This document shows, one piece after another, positions 11,101 to 18,917 of a stretch of DNA of 64,000 bases. The position numbers and the translations under genes were made by a program. The notes under the pieces were generated by a model that was not told where the DNA came from, ran no database searches, and worked only from the letters and a program-made list of their open reading frames with translations. This DNA comes from Bacteroidia bacterium (GTDB lineage: Bacteria; Bacteroidota; Bacteroidia; J057), in the NCBI GenBank assembly GCA_030430205.1, contig JAUIGE010000018.1:62001-126000 (forward strand), given 5' to 3'. Position 1 is the stretch's first letter, and each line of letters begins with the position of its first letter.

Positions 11101-11377
11101 CACAGCCGTAGATGATCTGCTGACAGAGTGGGGCTTGCAGCTTTTGCCTAATCCCAACAATGGCAGATTTGTGCTGAAAGCCAAAAAGGCCCCAGCCTCC
11201 AACCTCTCTGTTGATGTATTCGACATGCAGGGACGTATCATTCGCCAAAAACAAATCCAGGCATCTGGCGGTTCTTTCCAACAGCAATTTGATTTGCGAA
11301 AAGAAGCCAAAGGCATTTATTTCCTTCGAATCAGCGATGGAGAGCGTGCTGCCAATATGAAAATTGTTGTCCGGTAG
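8162..11377 (+). CDS. Secreted subtilisin-like (S8) serine protease with PKD domains and T9SS C-terminal domain
   Basis: Signal peptide; catalytic triad motifs VSINDSGI (Asp), GNHGDHVAGIVG (His), SGTSMAAPAITG (Ser); PKD repeat FDWNFGDGNTSS-type; C-terminal LLPNPNNGRFVLK...KGIYFLRISDG. Confidence 0.93.
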   Translation: MKTLLKFFFVLLLSATFLSASGQSFTLLLKSGNRVPTANLEAFISQPDVQPDEVVDGKFYRFIQFYEMPSDAKKASLALMGIELLEYVPQNAFVASIPSNLDLNRLKFQGIRSISRMQATDKIHASAITGPYPAWAMQGGEVKIIVKYRQNISPTLAAELFAPWNSTSFFTYEPNQLKGIVVDPAMVRDVASLPFVAYVELVPPPAEPENNRSRTSTRSNVLLTSNGAGRAYDGQSVGVSINDSGIIGPHIDYEGRIATVNTTSDNGNHGDHVAGIVGGAGNLDPLFKGAAPGVDYHVYSGASGAFNDFPQAYTNKLVRLTQTSLGNGCNDGYTSAAQMMDQQISTHAGLNHIFSAGNSGQSTCGSLGTGWRTITGGNKSGKGPIAAGNMTIHDDISSSSSRGPATDGRIKPDICAVGTDVTSTIDPNDYDTFSGTSMAAPAITGLLAQLYHAYRSLNGGADPDGGLMKAILLNTADDFGEQGPDYTYGWGKANGLRAVRVLEDGRFLDSTISQGGANTHTINIPSGIAKAKIMVYWTDVPGSLMASPALVNNLDIGLVDPSFNILQPWLLDPGPNPTVASVQVPAGVGTDTLNNMEQVELDNPLNGAYTLTVAGTNVPMGPQKYYVVIEYIRDVIEVTYPVGGESLAPGDNVRTRWDALGNTGSFTVSYTLDNGMNWTNIGTAPAAQRYRDWIVPNNVSGACRIRVTRGTQADISDANFSIIEVPTNLRVIQVCQSSTTIEWDPVTGATSYDVFLLGNKYMDLQGSTALTSFQIMGTNFMQEHWFSVRATVPSGMTVGRRAIAIKSNTGLLGCAAQQPVSSFNTVPPTPCAGTTVTLSDQSQNAPSNWQWIITPATHNFVNATNSTSSSPDVRFTALGTYTITLITSNFAGSDTLIKTVDVQFDSPIADFDFARGGLDYIFIDKSVGAFFYDWNFGDGNTSSLQNPAHRYANSGTYTVTLTVTNPCGQVNASKTLSVFGTAVDDLLTEWGLQLLPNPNNGRFVLKAKKAPASNLSVDVFDMQGRIIRQKQIQASGGSFQQQFDLRKEAKGIYFLRISDGERAANMKIVVR

Positions 11378-11381
11378 GAGG

Positions 11382-14258
11382 TTAATCTTTTGGATTTTGG
11401 GGAAGAGTTTCACTAAATTTAATGAAGCTTCTTCCCAAAAATCCACCAATCAGGATAAATCCTAAAACAAACCACCACCACGACCACTGCCCGTCAATTG
11501 GAGTATTGTCCCCGATCATCACAAAATTCGCCCAATAATAAGGATGTAACTGCCCGTTTGGTGCCCCAACAAGGTAAGTGACTCTTGCTGTTTGAAGAGC
11601 TGCTGCTTTAGAAGAGCCATTGTCTAACTCTTCATAGAAAGCCTCCATTAACGCTTGAGTTGCTTGTCCATCGGCCTTCCAAAGGCTGCTTACGATACTA
11701 GGGCAACCAGCAAACCGAAATGCCCTTGCAAGGCTATAGATTCCTTCTCCCTGCTCCAACTTACCATAGCCACTTTCGCATGCGGCTAACACCGTTAGCT
11801 GCGCATTCAACTTGAGGTTGTATAGCTCGTAGGCAAAAAGCGAACTTGCTTTTGCTGTGTCTTCTCCGGCAAAAAGGAATCTCGACCTCAAGGGTGAATA
11901 TAGATTTGGTTCTCCATGCATCGCGAGGTGCAAGACTCGATAATCGGGTGCGTTTTGCAGAAATATTTGCTTATCAGCTTGTGGGCCCTTGAAAACTCTT
12001 CCACCCATTAACCTGGCAACAGCCTCTGCCTGCGGCTGATTATATGCTAAAAACAAATTACCTGTATAGGCAGGTGCAAAAGCCGCCATCTCATGTTTGT
12101 AAGCTTTAGGCTGATAAGGATTAGCCAGGAGTAAAGTTGCCGAGTAGGCATAACGCGTTTCTGCATCCCGAAAGAGGTAGGGTAAATTTCGAAATTGCCG
12201 CTCGGCATACCGATCATCAAGATCGATAATATCTACGGGAACCTGTAGCAGCAATTCAAATGGCAAATAGCTCAACTGCCCATCAGGTACAATGATCAAG
12301 TGCTCGACATCCTGACCTGACAACACAGGGGCTAACAACTGTTTGTAAATCGTATGGGCAGGCAACGTAAAGTTCTGTAATCCCTCCAGCCCCTTTTGAG
12401 GCTGCTGAAGGCTGCGTAGCAGCCCATCAAGTTGTTGGTCGAAGACAGTGTCATGTCTGATTTCATGTACCTGCATACCTTTTTTGCCTATAGCAAAAAG
12501 AAAGATCGTACTGTCCCCTTCAAAAAACTCTATCAACAACTGGCCTCGTTTAAGCTTACGCTGTACTTCCATGGCAGTTATGATCTTGTGCTCGTACTTC
12601 AATTGGTAATAATCTGTATACTGTTCTTCTAGTGCTTTCGTAAGCCTTCGAAATGCCTCCTCACTATCAAAGAGAATCTGCCGCCATTCGATCAATTGGG
12701 TACTGGTTACTTTTGAAGGTTTTCGTTCTGCTTCGAAAATTTTGTTTTGATAGAAGGCAATATCGACTTTAAGGTCGTGCTCTTTTTTAAGCAGACTATC
12801 GGGTAAACCTGCAGCCAGTTTGGCTCCTGTGTCCTGAAGAGACTGGAATAGAAGAGTGGCTTTGCTTTGCTCGCTAAAGTAGAAAGCTTTTTCCAAAAAT
12901 ACTGGATCACCTCTTTTTTTATACATCATTAGGCAGAAGTGGATAGCTCGTTCGTAAATAGGCCTAGACTTTTGGGAAAAAAAGAGTTTGGAGTCTTTGT
13001 TTTGTAGGCGGTCACGGGCTGAATCAATCAGAGAGTCAGCTGCAAGGTAACACCAGAATGCTGAATCGAGGTCAGATTGATCAATGTTTTGATGATAACG
13101 ACCTATAAGGGCCTGGGCTTTAGCATCTAGAATTGGAACAGCTATAAGAGGGTAAGGAGAATTTTGAAAATAACAATATTCTAGGGCTTCTTTTGCATTT
13201 AGAAGGCATGTATCATATTTGTGAAGAATCAATTGGACCTTTAGAAGGTCATACATTGATTCAGCTAATCTTGGATGATCAGGTCTATTCTCAAAGTATT
13301 TACACCTCAATTGATGTGTTTCTTTTAATAAAATTTCTGCCTCAGCATAATTTCCTTGATTAATATTTAAATCTGAAAGTATCTGATACTTAAGTTGATA
13401 CTTTTTTTTGCTTGAAACTTTCTCTAAGCTATCCAATATGGGAAGTAAGTGATTTAATTCTTCAAATTTATTTAGGTTTAAAAAGACATCAGCTAATTCA
13501 TAATAAGCATTTCTAAGATAATCAGTCCTTTGATGTATATTAGGATAAGTGTTCTTCAATATTTCGATTGCTTCAGAAAGGTTCTCTTTAGCATTGCTAA
13601 AATCTTTTAATTCAGATTGAATAGCTCCTATATTAATTAAAACTATAGCTCTTTCTGCTTGTTTTTTTTCTTCTGGAAGAAGATCACAAGCTTCCAAAGT
13701 ATTCATTGAAGAATAATTGCTTTTTAATGAATTATGAAAATCCCCCACTTTCTGATAACTTGTTCCAATACTTCGTAATACTTTATACATATTTTCACAA
13801 TTCTTTGCTTTATCAATAGAAAAGCGAAGCTGAACATCCAGGTATATTTGTATCGCCTTTTCGTAATCAGCTACAATAAAATAATAGGAAGCAAGATTAT
13901 TCAAAGAAAGGGTATAAAGCTGGGTTGCCTCACCTAAATACTGGTTGGCAATTGCATAGTTCTCATGGGAAATTTTCCTATACTTTTCATATTCTCCGCT
14001 TTTGTTATACAAAAGCATAAGGCCCAAATTAGCCCTGACCATATTTTCCCAGTTTTGGTCTTTAAAAAAGAATTCCTGAGCGGAGATTAAATAATATTCT
14101 GCTGAATCAAATCCATTTTCAAAATAAAAATTCAACCCTCGCTGATAAGCCTTTATTGCCTTATTTACCAGGATTGAATCTGAACCAGCTTCTTGCGCAA
14201 CAAGATTTAATTTAAATAATAAAATTAAACTTAATAGGATAAAGTATTTTGTCATCAT
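11382..14258 (-). CDS. Exported TPR-CHAT domain protein (caspase-like protease) with C-terminal transmembrane anchor
   Basis: Signal peptide MMTKYFILLSLILLFKLNLVAQ; TPR-rich N-terminus; CHAT His motif VLHLAMHGEPN and Cys motif LAACESGYGKLEQGEGIYSLARAF; C-terminal hydrophobic segment WSWWWFVLGFILIGGFLG. Confidence 0.9.
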   Translation of the reverse strand: MMTKYFILLSLILLFKLNLVAQEAGSDSILVNKAIKAYQRGLNFYFENGFDSAEYYLISAQEFFFKDQNWENMVRANLGLMLLYNKSGEYEKYRKISHENYAIANQYLGEATQLYTLSLNNLASYYFIVADYEKAIQIYLDVQLRFSIDKAKNCENMYKVLRSIGTSYQKVGDFHNSLKSNYSSMNTLEACDLLPEEKKQAERAIVLINIGAIQSELKDFSNAKENLSEAIEILKNTYPNIHQRTDYLRNAYYELADVFLNLNKFEELNHLLPILDSLEKVSSKKKYQLKYQILSDLNINQGNYAEAEILLKETHQLRCKYFENRPDHPRLAESMYDLLKVQLILHKYDTCLLNAKEALEYCYFQNSPYPLIAVPILDAKAQALIGRYHQNIDQSDLDSAFWCYLAADSLIDSARDRLQNKDSKLFFSQKSRPIYERAIHFCLMMYKKRGDPVFLEKAFYFSEQSKATLLFQSLQDTGAKLAAGLPDSLLKKEHDLKVDIAFYQNKIFEAERKPSKVTSTQLIEWRQILFDSEEAFRRLTKALEEQYTDYYQLKYEHKIITAMEVQRKLKRGQLLIEFFEGDSTIFLFAIGKKGMQVHEIRHDTVFDQQLDGLLRSLQQPQKGLEGLQNFTLPAHTIYKQLLAPVLSGQDVEHLIIVPDGQLSYLPFELLLQVPVDIIDLDDRYAERQFRNLPYLFRDAETRYAYSATLLLANPYQPKAYKHEMAAFAPAYTGNLFLAYNQPQAEAVARLMGGRVFKGPQADKQIFLQNAPDYRVLHLAMHGEPNLYSPLRSRFLFAGEDTAKASSLFAYELYNLKLNAQLTVLAACESGYGKLEQGEGIYSLARAFRFAGCPSIVSSLWKADGQATQALMEAFYEELDNGSSKAAALQTARVTYLVGAPNGQLHPYYWANFVMIGDNTPIDGQWSWWWFVLGFILIGGFLGRSFIKFSETLPQNPKD

Positions 14259-14293
14259 TATTTTGAAAATGTGTACAGCCGCTAATTCACATT

Positions 14294-15097
14294 TTAATGT
14301 TTTACCGCTTTTATGGAGATGGGTTCTCCTATATTTAACACATTAATATAATATATTCCAGGAGATAACTCATTCTCCAAAGGAATCCGTTCGCGATTCT
14401 TATCTCTGTCGAAAAATATTTTGTTCTGCCAAATTACTCTTCCATGAACGTCAAGTAATAAAACGGTCCCAATACAACTATCTGGCACTTTATATATAAT
14501 TTCAACTCCGTTTTCTATAGGACTAATGATTTTAAACTCACTATTTTCTTCGTCCTGTAAGGATGGAGTTCCAATTCTTGGGTAATTAGATCCCTCCGAA
14601 CAAATACGACCATCATATATTTTGGCAGATTTAACAACACTCCTCGTATTAATATCAACTATATCTACAAATATTCTACAGTATCCCAAATTTTTATGAA
14701 CAAATGAAATACTTAAATATGAAAATTGTATGCCACTAGAGTAATTGGAAAAAAATGAGGTCTGGGCCGTTGTGTAAATACCTAAATTCTGAACATATAA
14801 TTGTAAAACATTACCATTCAAATCTTGAACAGAAATTGACGCAAAAAATCGAAACCCTGAAATAGGAGTCTTGTAATAAATGTGGCAATTATTAAAATAT
14901 GCAAGATTATGCCCATAAATGAACCATGGGCAGCCCCTGATTTCATCTAAAGGATCTGGATCAACGTCTTGAATAACCTGTAAATCTGCATCCGAATAAA
15001 TTATGTCATTATCTTGAGCCGCTAAATATCCCCAGGATATAAAACAAATCAAAATCAACAAAAGTCCAGATTTCAGAAAATAATTTACCTCATTCAT
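14294..15097 (-). CDS. Secreted protein with T9SS-type C-terminal region, same strand upstream of the CHAT gene
   Basis: Signal peptide (SGLLLILICFISWGYLAAQ) and C-terminal beta-rich VLLLDVHGRVIWQNK...LSPGIYYINVLN. Confidence 0.65.
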   Translation of the reverse strand: MNEVNYFLKSGLLLILICFISWGYLAAQDNDIIYSDADLQVIQDVDPDPLDEIRGCPWFIYGHNLAYFNNCHIYYKTPISGFRFFASISVQDLNGNVLQLYVQNLGIYTTAQTSFFSNYSSGIQFSYLSISFVHKNLGYCRIFVDIVDINTRSVVKSAKIYDGRICSEGSNYPRIGTPSLQDEENSEFKIISPIENGVEIIYKVPDSCIGTVLLLDVHGRVIWQNKIFFDRDKNRERIPLENELSPGIYYINVLNIGEPISIKAVKH

Positions 15098-15240
15098 AAT
15101 AATATTGATTAAAATTTAAAACCTATTTATCAAAATATCCTTTTACAATTTTAAGTAAGTGAACCTCTGTCAAATTTTCCTCCTAATGTTAGGATTATCA
15201 AAATTTTGTAAAAAAGAACAAGTAAAAACAAATAAGTAAT

Positions 15241-15287
15241 ATTTGATTTCACCTGTATTAGACGCAGCAAACATTCAACGATCAACA
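15241..15287 (-). promoter_or_regulatory. Promoter-like element shared with the RHS operon (copy 1)
   Basis: Minus strand: TGTTGAT-N13-CTGCGTCTAATAC-N4-GAAATCAAAT. Same element and spacing at 27340-27386. Confidence 0.6.
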
Positions 15288-15499
15288 GTTGTCTAGATAA
15301 AAAAACAGAAAATTTCCCAACATAAGAACAAACAACTGACAATCAGCCAATTACATACATTTCAAAAATTAACCTTTTTCAAAAAAGATCACCACCTTCG
15401 TTTTATAACCATACATAGCTACCCTTTCCTAAAAGACTAGACTTTTAGTCTAACGATCCTCCACTTGCGGAGATTTCACCTTCACCCAGACGGAGCTAG

Positions 15500-15784
15500 G
15501 CATGGAATACAGCTATCTCAGAAGCCTTCAAAGGCTTGCAACTAGGGCTCACACCCAATCCCAACAAGGGCAAATTCAGCCTGAGTCTCTCAGGCGAAGT
15601 AGCGAAAAGCTACCAGCTTCACTTGTTGGATTTGCAAGGCAAAAAGCTTTTTGAAGAGGTCCTCCAGCCGCAAGGCCAGAGCTTTGTTAAAGCTTTTGAC
15701 TTCAGCCATTTGGCTGCGGGCCTGTACTTCCTGCGCCTGAGCGATGGCGCAAGAGTCGGGACCCTGAAGCTTGTAGTAGAATAA
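15500..15784 (+). pseudogene. Orphan T9SS C-terminal sorting-domain remnant
   Basis: In-frame AWNTAISEAFKGLQLGLTPNPNKGKFSLSL...AAGLYFLRLSDGARVGTLKLVVE, preceded in frame by TAG (15497-15499). No signal peptide or N-terminal passenger. Confidence 0.7.
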
Positions 15785-15802
15785 AAAATAAGTTGATAAA
15801 TA

Positions 15803-15845
15803 AAGGGCTTGTCAGGCTTTTGAAGCTTTGGCAAGCCCTTTTTTT
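15803..15845 (+). terminator. Intrinsic terminator
   Basis: AAGGGCTTG/CAAGCCCTT stem followed by a T run. Confidence 0.7.
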
Positions 15846-15865
15846 GTTGCTTAGGGTTTGGTGGT

Positions 15866-16030
15866 TCAGATGGGTGGATTGTCGGTGTCAAATTTTTCCG
15901 ATTCACACTGGAAGCCAGCCAGGGAGGAGGCGTAGCTGTAGGCACAGAGTTCGGATACTTCTGCGCTGAGAAGGGCGCATTGGAGAAGGAGGAGCATGAA
16001 AATGCTCAGGAGTTTTTTGGGAAATTTCAT
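15866..16030 (-). CDS. Small secreted peptide (54 aa); internally deleted paralog of 17999-18265
   Basis: Below the ORF track cut-off. MKFPKKLLSIFMLLLLQCALLSAEVSELCAYSYASSLAGFQCESEKFDTDNPPI. Near-identical to the 88-aa ORF apart from a 34-codon in-frame deletion. Confidence 0.6.
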   Translation of the reverse strand: MKFPKKLLSIFMLLLLQCALLSAEVSELCAYSYASSLAGFQCESEKFDTDNPPI

Positions 16031-16051
16031 GATATTAGGGCTTGGGACTAA

Positions 16052-17149
16052 TCAGTAGTTCCTAAAGGGTCTTGCTTCATTTAGAGAATCCAGCTTGGCT
16101 TTTATTTCATCTAAACCAGGAGTTTCAGGGTTACTATATTGAAAGTTTAAAAAACCAAAGTCTATGTGTCTTATTAAAAAGCGATAATCGGTATGGCTTG
16201 TAACATAATTTATCATGAATTGGGGTTTGCAGATGAAAACCTCTCCCATGATATCTGAAAAGTCTTCTGCTGCTGACCCAAAGGAAACCAAGATGACTTT
16301 CAGCAATCCAGAAAATACTTCTCTGTTTTCATGATTGCATATTTGCTGCTTGATTATTGGAAAAAGAGGGAAGAGTTCGTTTTCCACAAAGGAGCTTCTT
16401 TTTTTTCTTAAAGAGATTACTTCATTGGCTTGATAATTCCCAGCATTGAAAATTACAACATCTCTATAATCTTGGTCAATTTTGTGGAATTCTCGGAAGA
16501 TGCGTTTGATTTCATAGCGCTCAAATGCGTTGGAATGAAGGTCTTTTACAAATTTTTTTTCTTCTTCGCTTAGATTCAATTGTTCTACTTGAAGGTTCAT
16601 TTCTTGTAACTTCTGGTCAAAACCTTCTTCCATTTGAAGATCAAATACCAGTTCCTCGATAATCAGTGAGGGGATGGATTTTTGTATGAGATTTCTGTTT
16701 TTTGTTGCCAATCTGATGAAGAATTGATTTTGAGTAAGCCATAATCTTTCCAGAGAAATGGCTAAATCTGTAGCAGCTTTTCCATCAACTTTCGTCACGC
16801 AGGCTTCCAGAAATTGATATGCCCGGATGTCTTTCTGGTGGAGAATACAGATTTCAACCTTCTTTAACAATTTAGGGAGGCAATCCAGGTCGATTTTGTC
16901 CAAATCTTGCAATATGGTATCCGGGTTTTCAAGGATCAAGTCAAATGGGGGTAACTCATTTTTGCAATAAAGATAATACTGACCAAAGGCTGGAACAGAT
17001 TTGTTATGGAGAGAGGCGGGCTGTGAATCAAGTGGCATATTGACTCCCTTTTGGCAAGAAGATGCAGACTTATTTTTATTAGGGTTATCTGCGCTTCCAA
17101 GGTTGAATAAGAGAATAAGAAGTGCGGTGAAGTTTAGGATGTTTTTCAT
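16052..17149 (-). CDS. Exported hypothetical protein (365 aa); two-module protein related to the 338-aa and 181-aa genes upstream
   Basis: Signal peptide. N-terminal module shares IRAYQFLEACV..LWLTQNQFF..SIPSLI with 18918-19907. C-terminal module shares FLIRHIDFGF..IKAKLDSLNEARPFRN with 18288-18833. Confidence 0.8.
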   Translation of the reverse strand: MKNILNFTALLILLFNLGSADNPNKNKSASSCQKGVNMPLDSQPASLHNKSVPAFGQYYLYCKNELPPFDLILENPDTILQDLDKIDLDCLPKLLKKVEICILHQKDIRAYQFLEACVTKVDGKAATDLAISLERLWLTQNQFFIRLATKNRNLIQKSIPSLIIEELVFDLQMEEGFDQKLQEMNLQVEQLNLSEEEKKFVKDLHSNAFERYEIKRIFREFHKIDQDYRDVVIFNAGNYQANEVISLRKKRSSFVENELFPLFPIIKQQICNHENREVFSGLLKVILVSFGSAAEDFSDIMGEVFICKPQFMINYVTSHTDYRFLIRHIDFGFLNFQYSNPETPGLDEIKAKLDSLNEARPFRNY

Positions 17150-17205
17150 GATTAAGGATATTGAAATTTGTTAGAGGAGTTATATTGATTGATTCTGGTG
17201 CTAAA

Positions 17206-17233
17206 ATAGCCTCATCCAAACGAATGAGGCTAT
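17206..17233. terminator. Hairpin, possible bidirectional terminator
   Basis: 10-bp stem ATAGCCTCAT/ATGAGGCTAT in the gap between the 228-aa and 365-aa genes, with a T-rich flank. Confidence 0.55.
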
Positions 17234-17291
17234 CATCTTTTTTATCTGCTAACAAACCATGAGTAAGCGTCGCTTCTAGATACTTTTGATG

Positions 17292-17978
17292 CTAATTTTT
17301 GGCTAGCGCCAACACTTTCAGTATTCCCACTCCCTCCAGATGCTTACGCATCATATCCCGCAAAAAAGGCAAAGCCTTTTCATCGTTAGCCTCCGCTCGA
17401 AGAGCCTCCTCCTCCGGCAAGGCCGGAGACTTCAGGCAGTGAGCTGCCGCTGCCCTGATCCTGGCCTCCGGCCAGAAATCTTGCAGATAGCGCAGTGACT
17501 GCGCCATCCGCCAGGCATTGGCACTCTGCCAATGGAGGAGAATTTCTGTATAGAAGATGACATCTTCCGGATAGCGTACTTCTGTGGGGAAGTGCACGAA
17601 GAGTTGGTAGAGCGCCTGATTGGCGGCCATTGGCTGTTCGTACCAGGCGTGAGGGCTGCCTTTTCCCTCCCGGAGAAAATTTCGGTAGGTGCGGTTGAGG
17701 GCTGGCCAGTCCCCTTCGGAAGCTAAAACATCCTGAGCAAGGCCTACTTCCCGGCTCTTTAATTCCAGGTCATTTTCGAAAGCGTAGCGCAGGCTGTCAC
17801 TGGGAGGCTGGATATTCATCATACCCGCGCCTTCGAGTTGGGGCATTTGGCCCTGCTGATAGGCCTTGGCGAGGCGCGCTGGTTGCGGTTCATTTTGGAT
17901 GATGGCTTCTTCTGAACAAGATGCAAGAAGCGAAAAGCCCATCAAAAGGAGGAGAATACGGTGGGGTAGATTTTTCAT
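17292..17978 (-). CDS. Hypothetical lipoprotein (228 aa)
   Basis: Lipoprotein signal MKNLPHRILLLLMGFSLLASC. Confidence 0.75.
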   Translation of the reverse strand: MKNLPHRILLLLMGFSLLASCSEEAIIQNEPQPARLAKAYQQGQMPQLEGAGMMNIQPPSDSLRYAFENDLELKSREVGLAQDVLASEGDWPALNRTYRNFLREGKGSPHAWYEQPMAANQALYQLFVHFPTEVRYPEDVIFYTEILLHWQSANAWRMAQSLRYLQDFWPEARIRAAAAHCLKSPALPEEEALRAEANDEKALPFLRDMMRKHLEGVGILKVLALAKN

Positions 17979-17998
17979 GATAATTAGGGGTTGGGGGT

Positions 17999-18265
17999 TC
18001 AGATCGGTGGATTGTCGGTGTCAAATTTCTCCGATTCACACTGGAAACCAGCCAGGGAGGAAGCATAGCTTCTGATGATGGTGCCTGTGGCACAGTTCAC
18101 CAACTGGATGTTGCCTGCGCCCGATTTGCAATCGTACCAGGAACTGTAGCAGTAACCACCGGAGGCGAAGCTACAGGCACAGAGTTCGGATACTTCTGCG
18201 CTGAGAAGGGCGCATTGGAGAAGGAGGAGCATGAAAATGCTCAGGAGTTTTTTGGGGGATTTCAT
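17999..18265 (-). CDS. Small secreted Cys-containing peptide (88 aa)
   Basis: MKSPKKLLSIFMLLLLQCALLSAEVSELCACSFASGGYCYSSWYDCKSG... Signal peptide; paralog at 15866-16030. Confidence 0.65.
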   Translation of the reverse strand: MKSPKKLLSIFMLLLLQCALLSAEVSELCACSFASGGYCYSSWYDCKSGAGNIQLVNCATGTIIRSYASSLAGFQCESEKFDTDNPPI

Positions 18266-18287
18266 GATATTAGGGCTTGGGGGGTTA

Positions 18288-18833
18288 CTAATTTCTAAAG
18301 GGTCTTACAGTGTTGAGGGAGTCTAATTTTGCTTTTAAGGTAGAGAAGTCTGAACTATCTAGATTTTGATGTTTGACGTTTGAAAAACCAAAATCTACAC
18401 TTCTTATCAAAAAAGAATATTCTGTATGCTTAGTAATATATGCCAACATAAAATCAGGTCTACATGCATATATTTTGCCAAGGATGTTAGAAAGTTCTTC
18501 TTCTGCAGACCCAGAAGTACGAATCATTATTTCCATCAATCCATCAAAGATTTCATCATTTTTATGGTCACATATTTGTTCTTGGACCAATGGAAAAATA
18601 GGGATTAGCTGGTTTTCCATAAAGTCACTATCCTTTTTGCTCACTTTTTCATATTCGGGGATTCCAGTGATAGTTTCTCTTTCTTTATAGTATTTTTTAA
18701 AAACTTCCTGCATTTCTAAGTGTATTTCAAGAAACTCAGCAAAAGTTGCCTTAATTTTTGCTTCCTCGTTTATGCTTCCGCAAGAAAGAAATACGAAAAG
18801 CAAAATAGATAGTATCATTATGAGTGTTTTCAT
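18288..18833 (-). CDS. Hypothetical lipoprotein (181 aa), paralogous to the C-terminal half of 16052-17149
   Basis: Lipobox LFVFLSC. EYSFLIRSVDFGFSNVKHQN...LKAKLDSLNTVRPFRN matches the 365-aa protein C-terminus. Confidence 0.78.
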   Translation of the reverse strand: MKTLIMILSILLFVFLSCGSINEEAKIKATFAEFLEIHLEMQEVFKKYYKERETITGIPEYEKVSKKDSDFMENQLIPIFPLVQEQICDHKNDEIFDGLMEIMIRTSGSAEEELSNILGKIYACRPDFMLAYITKHTEYSFLIRSVDFGFSNVKHQNLDSSDFSTLKAKLDSLNTVRPFRN

Positions 18834-18917
18834 AATTGAAAAATTTGGAACGGTGGGATCTTCGTATAAGAGAATATTGTAAAGTTTTTTAGGGAGAATA
18901 ATGATATTAGGAGAGGG

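Noticed and set aside
15427-15450. Small palindrome AGACTA-gacttt-TAGTCT upstream of the T9SS remnant
   Set aside because: Stem too short and no T run; could be chance in AT-rich sequence.
15619-15945. 108-aa minus-strand ORF (and similar 17890-18093)
   Set aside because: The two resemble each other only because they are out-of-frame readings of the duplicated small-peptide segment.
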